NCBI GenBank assembly: GCA_035384565.1 | Contig: DAOOIT010000034.1 | Location: 3,568 to 67,567 of the forward strand | Direction of reading: 5' to 3' | Length of the DNA: 64,000 nt | DNA from: Planctomycetota bacterium | Lineage (GTDB): Bacteria > Planctomycetota > PUPC01 > DSUN01 | Shown: positions 31,783 through 38,966 of the stretch, in pieces | Numbering within the stretch: position 1 is the stretch's first letter | Layout: every line of letters starts with the position of its first letter | Made by a program: the position numbers and the translations under genes | The notes under the pieces: model-generated | Told to the model about the DNA's origin: nothing | The model's input: only the letters and a program-made list of their open reading frames with translations | The model's database searches: none

Positions 31783-34652
31783 ACCGCCTGCTGTTTACCC
31801 TGTTTGCGGCTGCCCTCGCCGCCGCGGGCGAGGTGCCGAAGGAGTTGACCTTCCGCGCGCGGGTGACCGCGCTCACGCCCGACGTCCCGGTCCGCATCCA
31901 GTGGCGGTGGGGCGGCGAGGGACTCGGCGGCTCGGTGACACGCGGCGAGCTGACCGCGCTCACCTACGGCGCGCCCAAGGCCCCAACCCTCAAGCCCGGC
32001 GAAGAGCCGAAAGGGGGCGACGCCCAGCTCGACGAGGTGGGCGAGCCGATCGCCAAGGAGGCCGTGGTCGTCGAGGACAAGGCGTTCCGCTACCTCTACC
32101 TCAAACGGGGCGCCTGGTCGCCCAGCATCTCCGTCGCGTCCCTCAAGATCGGCGGCAAGGCGTTCGTCACCTTCATGCTCGAGGGGCTGAAGACCGACTC
32201 GCGGGCGCTCAAGGGCGCCGCAGTCGAGTTCGAGTTCAGCTACAGGGGCAAGGTCGTCAAGCGCCTCACCGAGACGGGGCCCGAAGGGGCCACGGTGGGC
32301 CTCGTGCTGCCCCTCTACCGGCTCGGCGGCGACGTGACGCCGGAGAGCAGGGAGTTCACCGACGAACTGTGCGGCCTGAGCGAGTACGCGCAGCGGCGGC
32401 TGGCGATGCTGGAGGCCCTGCCCTGGGCGAAGCGGCCCGTGCCGAAGCGCTTCGGCATCCTCACCGACCTCGGCGGCTACGGCGAGGGCGTGGGCTACGG
32501 CATCCGCCACACCAACCGCGCCATCGTCGAGGCCGAGCTTCGCGCCCTGCGGCAACTGGGCCTCACGGGCCTCCGCGGCGCCGCGCCATACATCTTCGAG
32601 GCCATTGATCGGCGCGAAGGCATCGCCGCCGACTTCGCCCGCATCCGCGAGCAGCACGGCGCGGGCTACCCCGTGCCGGCCGTGCGGCGGCCCGAACGGG
32701 GCGGCGCGCCCACCAACGTGCCCGAGGGCGCCGGCTGCCCCCATCATCCCGACGTGCCGAAGCGCGCCGCCGAGAGCTTCCAGCACGCGCTCGAGGCCGC
32801 CCTCAAGCCGCGCGTGGACGAGGTGTGGCCGCTGACCGTGGACGAGATCGGCAGCGTGTTCGACGCCGCGCCCGAGGGCAAGGGCCACCAATCCGTCTGC
32901 CCACGCTGCATCGAGGGCTTCCGCGAGTTCGTCAAGGGCCAGGGCTTGACCCTCGCCGATTTCGGCGCACGGGACTGGTCGGAGATTCGCCCGAATGCCT
33001 ACGCCCCGCCCGCCGACTGGCCCGTGCAGTTGCCCAAGGAGCCGTGGCTGCCCGAGCGTGGCTGGGGCCTGCTCACGTATCTCTCGCGGCGGTTCAACTG
33101 CTATGCCTCGGCGCGCCTCTTCACCCCCTTCCGCGACGCCTGCGACAAGGCCAACGAGGCCAAGCGCAAGACGCTGGTGGCGGTTGATCCCAAAGTCGGC
33201 GGCGGGCCCCCGCGCCCCGACACGCGGGACGGGGACGTCCCGCCCACCGCTCCGGCCCAGCCTTGGGTCTACTCCTTCGCCCTCCGCGGCAACAACTTCC
33301 TGATGGGCGGCCACAGCCTCGACTTCTTCGACTTCTACCGCCACGCCGACAACGCCTTCGTCTATGAGACCTCGAACCGCGACCCGCGCGTGTGGCAGTG
33401 GGACAGCTACCTGTGCGACGTGGGCCGCGTGGTGAGCGAACGCATGGGCAAGCGGTTCGGCATCTACGTCAAGCCCCACCGCGGCGCGCCCATCCAGCGC
33501 GCCCTCGCCGCCCTCGCTCGCGGCGCGACCATGCTCTTCTGGTACACCTACGGCCCCGACTACTCGAAGGGCGACAGCTTCTCGCAGCGCCCCGACGACC
33601 TGGTGCTCGTGAGCAAGGCGGCGCGCCTCATCGCCGCGGCCGAGGACGTGCTCTACGGCGGCACCTGGGCCGTGCCCGCCGAGGTGGCCGTCGTCCGTCC
33701 CCTCTCCTCCGAATACTGGGGCAGCGCCGCCGACTGGGAGAACGGCAAGTGGGTCTACACCGCCCTCCAGCACGCCCACGTGCCCGTGGACCCGCTCGAC
33801 GAGGAGATGCTGGCGACCGACGACCTGAGCCGCTACAAGGTCATCTACGTCAGCGGCAGCCATCTCAAGCGCTCGGCCTCCGCGAAGCTGGCCGACTGGG
33901 TGAAGGCCGGCGGCACGCTCGTCACCAGCGCCGGCGGCCTCGCCTTCGACGAGGCCAACCAGCCGCTCGAGATGCTACAGCCCGTTCTCGGGCTGAAGAC
34001 CCGCAGAGCGGCCGAGCTCTGGTGCGAAGTGCGCCGCTACGGGGCGACGGGCCTGGGCACGTTCAGGGACATGAAGCTCGCCCCCGATGCGGCTGCGGTG
34101 AGCGGCAAGGGGGCGTTCGAGGCCGGGCTCAGGCCCGTCGTCGGCCGCGAGCCGCTCGAGCCGGGCGAAGGGACCGAGGTACTGGCGAAGTACGCCGACG
34201 GCGCGGTCGCGGCCACCCGCCGCGTCTTCGGCAAGGGACAGGCGCTCGTGGTCGGGCTCTTCACAGGGTTGGAGTACGCCGCCCGCGTGCACCGCGACGA
34301 CTTCGACATGTCGCTCGATTTCGGCCCCGGCCTTCGCCAGGCCGTGGCGGAGCCGGCGCTCCAGGCCACAAAGCCAGTCGTCGCCGCCTCGCAGCCGCTT
34401 GTCGAGGGCATCCTCGTGCGCAACGGGACCACGGGCAAGGGCGCCGTGGTCCTGATGAACTGGGCCTACAAGGGCCGCGAACTCGTCCCCTGCGAAAACC
34501 TCACCATCACGATTCGCGGGGCGGGCGACGCCGCGGGCGTCACCGCCGCCTGGCTCAATCAGCCACTGCCCGCCACCAAGACGCCGGACGGCATCCGCGT
34601 CACCCTCCCGCGCCTTGAGGAGGGCGAGGTGCTGCTCCTGGACCCGCGCTGA
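31779..34652 (+). CDS. Secreted GH42-like protein with beta-galactosidase trimerisation (GATase1-like) domain
   Basis: 957 aa, GTG start overlapping the previous stop by 4 bp. Signal peptide MNRLLFTLFAAALAAAGEVP. A beta-rich N-terminal domain (~20-190) is followed by a TIM-barrel-like region (~220-620) with KRFGILTDLGGYGEGVGYGI, LTVDEIGS, cysteines in QSVCPRCIEGFREF and a YETSNRDPRVWQWDSY segment. Then a GATase1-like domain (~640-750) begins VAVVRPLSSEYWGS with LSRYKVIYVSGSHLKRS and KAGGTLVTSAGG, as in GH42 trimerisation domains. A C-terminal beta domain ends the protein. A catalytic Glu pair cannot be placed confidently, so the enzymatic activity is a hypothesis. A short palindrome (GGGACGGGGACGTCCC) sits inside the barrel coding region near 33228 and encodes a TRDGDVP insertion. 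Confidence 0.85.
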   Translation: MNRLLFTLFAAALAAAGEVPKELTFRARVTALTPDVPVRIQWRWGGEGLGGSVTRGELTALTYGAPKAPTLKPGEEPKGGDAQLDEVGEPIAKEAVVVEDKAFRYLYLKRGAWSPSISVASLKIGGKAFVTFMLEGLKTDSRALKGAAVEFEFSYRGKVVKRLTETGPEGATVGLVLPLYRLGGDVTPESREFTDELCGLSEYAQRRLAMLEALPWAKRPVPKRFGILTDLGGYGEGVGYGIRHTNRAIVEAELRALRQLGLTGLRGAAPYIFEAIDRREGIAADFARIREQHGAGYPVPAVRRPERGGAPTNVPEGAGCPHHPDVPKRAAESFQHALEAALKPRVDEVWPLTVDEIGSVFDAAPEGKGHQSVCPRCIEGFREFVKGQGLTLADFGARDWSEIRPNAYAPPADWPVQLPKEPWLPERGWGLLTYLSRRFNCYASARLFTPFRDACDKANEAKRKTLVAVDPKVGGGPPRPDTRDGDVPPTAPAQPWVYSFALRGNNFLMGGHSLDFFDFYRHADNAFVYETSNRDPRVWQWDSYLCDVGRVVSERMGKRFGIYVKPHRGAPIQRALAALARGATMLFWYTYGPDYSKGDSFSQRPDDLVLVSKAARLIAAAEDVLYGGTWAVPAEVAVVRPLSSEYWGSAADWENGKWVYTALQHAHVPVDPLDEEMLATDDLSRYKVIYVSGSHLKRSASAKLADWVKAGGTLVTSAGGLAFDEANQPLEMLQPVLGLKTRRAAELWCEVRRYGATGLGTFRDMKLAPDAAAVSGKGAFEAGLRPVVGREPLEPGEGTEVLAKYADGAVAATRRVFGKGQALVVGLFTGLEYAARVHRDDFDMSLDFGPGLRQAVAEPALQATKPVVAASQPLVEGILVRNGTTGKGAVVLMNWAYKGRELVPCENLTITIRGAGDAAGVTAAWLNQPLPATKTPDGIRVTLPRLEEGEVLLLDPR

Positions 34653-34788
34653 CCCCCGATCGGAGAGCATGCCCCCCGATTCCGGCGCCCGCGCCCTCAC
34701 TGGTCGCCAGAGACCTGTGACCCCGGCGCACCGCCCCCCTCGCGGTCGGCTCTGCCGCCGCCGAGAGGCGAGCCAGCATGAAGCTCGG

Positions 34789-35152
34789 GCGATCCGAGCG
34801 GTTCGGGGGCCCTCCCGCCCATACTTGCTCATTCTCCCCTCCCTCGCAGGTGAACAAGTATGGCGCTTTGGCGATCCGGGCGGTTCTACGGCCTTGCCAC
34901 CCATACTTGCTCAAGTTCCTCCCCCTCTGGGTTGAGCAAGTATGGCGCTTTGGCGATCCGGGCGGTTCTACGGCCTTGCCACCCATACTTGCTCAAGTTC
35001 CTCCCCCTCTGGGTTGAGCAAGTATGGCGCTTTGGCGATCCGAGCGGTTCTACGGCCTTTCCGCCCATACTTGCTCAATTTCCTCCCCTCTCGGTTGAGC
35101 AAGTATGGCGCCCGAATGATCCGGAGCCTTCCGCGGCCGTTCCCGCCCATCG
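34789..35152. repeat. 82-bp tandem array of 13-bp-stem hairpins (4 full units plus a degraded fifth)
   Basis: Units start at 34789, 34871, 34953 and 35035, exactly 82 bp apart. Units 2 and 3 are identical by eye; unit 1 is the most diverged; unit 4 has a 1-bp deletion; a fifth, at 35118-35152, decays after about 33 bp. Each full unit contains the inverted repeat CATACTTGCTCAA ... TTGAGCAAGTATG separated by 17-18 bp of pyrimidine-rich sequence; unit 1 has diverged arms. The hairpin stems start near 34820, 34902, 34984 and 35066. No coding function, no spacer variation as in CRISPR, and no adjacent cas genes. Confidence 0.92.
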
Positions 35153-35272
35153 CCTCCCCTTCGCCATCACATGGGTGATGCAGGCGAGCAACGGGCAGGC
35201 CCTGGATGCCTCCGTGCCGAGGGCGGCCAGGGACAGGGGCCACACTGCCGCTCGCCGCTCGCGGATTTGGCC

Positions 35273-35301
35273 TTGCATCCGGCCTCAGCCCACGCTATGA
35301 T
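35273..35301 (+). promoter_or_regulatory. sigma70-type promoter of recJ
   Basis: TTGCAT (35273-35278), 17 bp, TATGAT (35296-35301), 79 bp before the recJ GTG. Confidence 0.65.
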
Positions 35302-35379
35302 GCATTGTTGCGTGTTGCGCCCACAAGGGATAGGGGCGCCGGATGTCATGCATGAGGCGACCGAACCGGTGAAGCGGAC

Positions 35380-37140
35380 GTGCCAACAGCCGTGGCGCGA
35401 CAACTGAGCCTGACCGACAAGCGGTGGGTCTTCCGCGATTGCGACGAGCGACAGCGCGACCGCCTGGTCGAGGAGCTCGGCGTGTCGCCGCTCACCGCGC
35501 ACCTGCTGGTGAACCGCGGCGTGCGGGAGCCCGAGGCGGCCAGGGGCTTCCTGGCGCCCGACCTGAACGGCCTGTACGACCCCGGGCTCCTGCCGGACAT
35601 GGACCGGGCGGTGGCGCGCCTGCGCAAGGCCATCGGAGCCGGCGAACGCATCCTCGTCTATGGCGACTACGACGCCGATGGGGTAACCTCCATCTCGCTG
35701 CTCATCGAGTTCCTGCGGCTCTTCGGCATCGAGGTCCCGCACTACATTCCGCACCGCGTGGAGGAGGGCTACGGCCTGCACGCCGAGGCCGTGGAGGCGG
35801 CGGCGGCTCAGGGCGTGAAACTGATCGTCACGGTGGACTGCGGGACGAGTGGCGCGGCCGAGGTGGAGCTGGCGCGGAAGCTGGGAGTGGACGTCATCAT
35901 CACCGACCATCACGAGCCGCCGCACACGGTGCCGCGGGCGTGCGCCGTGGTGAACCCCAAGCTCACGGGCAGCCTGTACCCCTTCCGCGACCTGTCGGGC
36001 GTGGGCGTGGCCTTCAAGCTCGCCTGGGCGCTGGCCCAGAGCTTCAGCCCCGGCAAGCGGGTGAGCGACGAGTTCCGCCGCTTCCTGCTCGACGCCATCG
36101 GGCTCGTGGCGATCGGCACCGTGGCCGACGTGGTGCCGCTCCTGGGCGAGAACCGCATCTTCGCAATCTACGGGCTGCACGCCCTCCGGCGCTCGGCCAG
36201 CCCCGGCATCGCCGCGCTCGTGCGACAGGCCTGCGTGGGCGACAAGCCGCTCACGCCGCGCGACATCTCCTTCGGCATCGGGCCCCGCCTCAACGCGGCC
36301 GGCCGCCTGGCCCAGGCCGGCCTGTGCGTGGAACTGCTCACCAGCAATTCGCCCGAGCGCGCCGCCGAGATCGCGCGCGAGCTGGACAGCAAGAACCGCG
36401 AGCGCCAGCGGATCCAGAACTCCATCCTCAGCGACGCGCGGCGGCGCCTCGAAGGCCACGGCCTGGAGGGGCGCAGGACCATCGTGCTGGCCGACGAGGG
36501 CTGGCACGCCGGCGTGGTCGGCATCGTGGCCGCCAAACTGGCCGAGGAGTTCTGCCGCCCCACCGTGCTCCTGTCGCTGGACGGCGACGTCGCGCGCGGC
36601 TCGGCCCGCTCGGTGCCGCACCTCAACCTCTTCGAGGCCGTGGGGGCTTGCGAAGAGGCTCTGCTGAGCTACGGCGGCCACAGCCAGGCCGCCGGCCTGA
36701 GGGTGCTGCGCGGAAACCTCGAGCGCTTCCGCGAGCTCTTCGAGGCCGAAGTGAGCCGCTGCCTCGATGGTTGGGTGCCCTGCGGCGTGCTGGAGATTGA
36801 TGCCGAGGTGCTCTTGCCCGCCGTGACTCACGACCTCGTGCGCGACCTCGAGCGCCTGGCGCCCCACGGGGAGGGCAACGAGCCGCCGGTGCTCGCCTGC
36901 TCCGAGGTCAGGGTGGCCGGCCAGCCGCAGCTCATGGGCAGCCAGGCCAACCACATCAGCTTCTACGTCGAGCAGGGCGGCCACAGCCTGCGCGCCGTGG
37001 GCTTCCACATGGGGCACCTCTACCCCCTCCTCGCCACGGGCGACGTGGTGTGCGACATCGCCTTCACGCCGAAGATCAACGACTTCCGTGGGCTGAGCGA
37101 AGTGGAACTGGACCTCTGCGACCTGCGGCTCCGCGCGTGA
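35380..37140 (+). CDS. recJ: Single-stranded-DNA-specific exonuclease RecJ
   Basis: 586 aa, normal size. A 5'-3' ssDNA exonuclease of recombination and mismatch repair. The DHH phosphoesterase core has motif I DYDADGVTS, motif II TVDCGTSG, motif III IITDHHEPP (the DHH) and motif IV region AIGTVADVVPL. DHHA1 then follows with GPRLNAAGRLAQAG, EGWHAGVVGIVAAKL, GSARSVPHLNLF and the glycine-rich SYGGHSQAAGL. A C-terminal OB-fold completes it. The GTG at 35380 gives a ~40-residue N terminus that matches family starts (WVFRDCDERQRDRLVEELGVSPLTAHLL). It is convergent with a small minus-strand gene. Confidence 0.96.
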   Translation: MPTAVARQLSLTDKRWVFRDCDERQRDRLVEELGVSPLTAHLLVNRGVREPEAARGFLAPDLNGLYDPGLLPDMDRAVARLRKAIGAGERILVYGDYDADGVTSISLLIEFLRLFGIEVPHYIPHRVEEGYGLHAEAVEAAAAQGVKLIVTVDCGTSGAAEVELARKLGVDVIITDHHEPPHTVPRACAVVNPKLTGSLYPFRDLSGVGVAFKLAWALAQSFSPGKRVSDEFRRFLLDAIGLVAIGTVADVVPLLGENRIFAIYGLHALRRSASPGIAALVRQACVGDKPLTPRDISFGIGPRLNAAGRLAQAGLCVELLTSNSPERAAEIARELDSKNRERQRIQNSILSDARRRLEGHGLEGRRTIVLADEGWHAGVVGIVAAKLAEEFCRPTVLLSLDGDVARGSARSVPHLNLFEAVGACEEALLSYGGHSQAAGLRVLRGNLERFRELFEAEVSRCLDGWVPCGVLEIDAEVLLPAVTHDLVRDLERLAPHGEGNEPPVLACSEVRVAGQPQLMGSQANHISFYVEQGGHSLRAVGFHMGHLYPLLATGDVVCDIAFTPKINDFRGLSEVELDLCDLRLRA

Positions 37141-37154
37141 GCTGCGCGCGAGAG

Positions 37155-37370
37155 TCAGCCCATCAGCTCCCGCAACCGCCTCCACGCCGCGGCCAGGCGG
37201 TGCAGGCAGGCGCGCTCACGCAGCGCCTCTTCGGCCTCCGCGCTGAGCTCCACCCGCTGGATCGCGACCCGCAACGGCGCGGCGCGCGGCTGCACCTCGC
37301 ACGGGATGTGAAGCGAGGGGCGCACGGCCAGAGGCTCGGCTCCCGTCTCGATGTGGCAAGTGGCGTTCAT
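37155..37370 (-). CDS. Small hypothetical protein
   Basis: 71 aa from the ATG at 37368-37370, which has GGAGAG 7 bp upstream; an ATG 16 codons earlier is possible. The N-terminal part (MNATCHIETGAEPLAV) is followed by a helix-forming, Arg/Ala/Glu-rich tail (EAEEALRERACLHRLAAAWRRLREL). It has no recognised domain, signal peptide or metal motif. It sits 14 bp from the recJ stop in convergent orientation. Reality as a gene is only moderately supported. The 258 bp between it and trpS contain GC-rich inverted repeats (for example GCTCGCC/GGCGAGC around 37490-37535) and no gene I can support. Confidence 0.45.
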   Translation of the reverse strand: MNATCHIETGAEPLAVRPSLHIPCEVQPRAAPLRVAIQRVELSAEAEEALRERACLHRLAAAWRRLRELMG

Positions 37371-37628
37371 CGTGGTGCTCTCCGGCTCTCTGTCCTCCAT
37401 CTCTTTGGACGCACGGACGGGCCGCACGCTTCAGTCCTCTGAGCGAGCAATCTGCGTGCCGAAAGCCGCAAGCAGGGAAGCCCCACAGCCCGCTCGCCAC
37501 AAGCGAAGAGCGGAGGCAGGCTTACGGCGAGCCCAGCGCCCCGGAGCGCCCGCGTGCCCGCGGGGCGGCAGGCGCCGCCGTGTCTGGAAAAGCGAACGGG
37601 AATCAGGCCGGTGTATCGGACGTGAACA

Positions 37629-38606
37629 CTACAGTCCCATCGCCCTGCGAACCTCGGCCATCGTGCCCCTCGCGATGGCGCGGCAGTGCTCGGCCCCGCG
37701 GCGCAGGGCGTCCCACACCCGCTCGGGTTGCGCGAGCAGGGCCTGGGCTCGTTCGCGGATGGGATTGAGCACCGCCATCATGTGGCCGTACATCAACTTC
37801 TTGCACTCGATGCAGCCGATGGTGGCCCCGCGGCAGCCCGCCGCCACCCGCTCGATGTCCTCGGGCGGCGAAAAGTAGCCGTGCAGCGCGAAGATGTTGC
37901 ACTTCGTCGGCTCGCCGGGGTCGGTGCGCCGCACGCGGGCAGGGTCGGTCACCGCCGTGCGCACCTTCTCCCAGATGCTCTGGGGGTCCTCGAGCAGGCC
38001 GATGGTGTTGCCGACCGACTTGCTCATCTTCTTCGTCGGGTCGTCGAGGCCCATCACCCGGGCGGCCGCGGTCAGCCGCGGCTGCGGCTCGGGGAAGATC
38101 TCCCCGAAGCGCGCGTTGAACCGCCGCGTGATCTCGCGCGAGAGCTCCAGGTGCTGCACCTGGTCCTCGCCCACCGGCACCACCTCGCCTTTGTAGAGCA
38201 GAATGTCGGCCGCCATCAGCACCGGGTAGTTCAGCAGCCCCGCGTTCACGCTGCCCTCGAACTGCGCCGACTTGTCCTTGAACTGCGTCATCCGGAACAA
38301 CTCGCCGATGGGCGTCACCGTGTTCAGAATCCAGGCCAGTTCCGTGTGCTCGGGCACGTGGCTCTGCACGAACAGCGTGCAGCGCTCGGGGTCAATGCCG
38401 CACGCGATGTTCACCGCCGCGGCCTCCAGGATGCGGCCTTGCATCTCCGATGGCTCGTAGGGCACCGTGATCGCATGATAGTCCACCACGCAGTAGATGC
38501 ACTCGAACTCGGGGATGAGGGCCACCCAGTTCCGGATCGCCCCCAGGTAATTCCCGATGTGTATGCCGCCGCTGGGCTGAATGCCGCTGAACAGCCGCCT
38601 GGCCAA
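37629..38606 (-). CDS. trpS: Tryptophanyl-tRNA synthetase
   Basis: 325 aa, class I synthetase charging tRNA-Trp. The TTG at 38604-38606 is chosen because AAAGGAG lies 6 bp upstream and the protein then begins ARRLFSGIQPSGGIHIGNYLG, exactly the family N terminus. The HIGH-like motif is HIGN and the KMSKS loop is KKMSKSVGN. The body includes YCVVDYHAIT, FVQSHVPEHTELAWIL, MAADILLY and PVGEDQVQHLELSREI. Its leader (38607-38712) carries a composite palindrome. The promoter is back to back with that of valS. Confidence 0.96.
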   Translation of the reverse strand: MARRLFSGIQPSGGIHIGNYLGAIRNWVALIPEFECIYCVVDYHAITVPYEPSEMQGRILEAAAVNIACGIDPERCTLFVQSHVPEHTELAWILNTVTPIGELFRMTQFKDKSAQFEGSVNAGLLNYPVLMAADILLYKGEVVPVGEDQVQHLELSREITRRFNARFGEIFPEPQPRLTAAARVMGLDDPTKKMSKSVGNTIGLLEDPQSIWEKVRTAVTDPARVRRTDPGEPTKCNIFALHGYFSPPEDIERVAAGCRGATIGCIECKKLMYGHMMAVLNPIRERAQALLAQPERVWDALRRGAEHCRAIARGTMAEVRRAMGL

Positions 38607-38630
38607 TGCCTTCTCCTTTGGCCCCGCCAA

Positions 38631-38697
38631 CGTAGCGACAAGCACCCCGCTTGTCGAAGACCCGGGGAACACCGCAAGCAGGACGCTTGCGGCTACG
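38631..38697. repeat. Composite palindrome with CGTAGC/GCTACG ends in the trpS leader
   Basis: Outer arms CGTAGC (38631-38636) and GCTACG (38692-38697) enclose two hairpins, CGACAAGC/GCTTGTCG (38636-38656) and CCGCAAGC/GCTTGCGG (38672-38692). It is transcribed as part of the ~110-nt trpS leader. It lacks T-box features (no T-box consensus, no terminator with a U-run), so it is treated as a dispersed palindromic element. Confidence 0.7.
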
Positions 38698-38712
38698 CCT
38701 CGATTGGACAGG

Positions 38713-38742
38713 ATGATAGCAGAGGCGGGGCAGAACTGTCAA
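38713..38742 (-). promoter_or_regulatory. sigma70-type promoter of trpS
   Basis: TTGACA (38737-38742), 18 bp, TATCAT (38713-38718) on the minus strand. Its -35 box is separated by 3 bp from the -35 box of the valS promoter. Confidence 0.75.
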
Positions 38743-38745
38743 TTC

Positions 38746-38774
38746 TTGACTTGCCCGCCGCCAAATGCTACCAT
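38746..38774 (+). promoter_or_regulatory. sigma70-type promoter of valS
   Basis: TTGACT (38746-38751), 17 bp, TACCAT (38769-38774). It drives valS across a ~185-nt leader, in which a direct-repeat stretch of TCCGCAAT-type words lies at 38915-38942. Confidence 0.7.
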
Positions 38775-38801
38775 AGTCGGTGCCGATTTCTGACTGGTGG
38801 C

Positions 38802-38879
38802 ATGCCTATGTCGAACGAAACGCAGTTCTCCTACGGACAGAGCGCTGTCGGCGTTCGCCGCCGCGACCCGGGCCGGTGA
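38802..38879 (+). CDS. Possible 25-residue leader ORF upstream of valS
   Basis: ATG at 38802 (a second ATG is at 38808), only ~25 nt after the predicted transcription start. It encodes MPMSNETQFSYGQSAVGVRR and a short tail. The ribosome site is weak (GGTGG). It has no run of valine codons, so classical attenuation is not suggested. It may simply be a chance frame. Confidence 0.2.
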   Translation: MPMSNETQFSYGQSAVGVRRRDPGR

Positions 38880-38966
38880 GCGCCCGGTGATCGCGGCTAT
38901 CCCCGCTTCCACATTCCGCAATCCCAGATCCGCAATCCGCAATGGCTTTCTGCCCGGAGCGACCCG

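Larger units (their letters stand above)
34653..35379. other. 727-bp gene-free region between the GH42-like gene and recJ
   Basis: It holds the 82-bp tandem array (34789-35152) and, at its right end, the recJ promoter (35273-35301). Short frames through the array repeat the same peptide every 82 bp with frame shifts between units and have no ribosome sites, so no gene is called. Confidence 0.8.

Noticed and set aside
34789..35152. CRISPR-like array
   Set aside because: The whole 82-bp unit is conserved; there are no variable spacers and no cas genes nearby.
37371..37628. Structured RNA (cobalamin-type riboswitch or 6S-like) between the small gene and trpS
   Set aside because: Inverted repeats are present, but no family consensus could be matched by eye; a covariance-model search would be needed to claim it.
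38607..38966. T-box riboswitch upstream of trpS or valS
   Set aside because: No T-box consensus, specifier stem or U-run terminator was recognisable; the structure present is a symmetric palindromic element.
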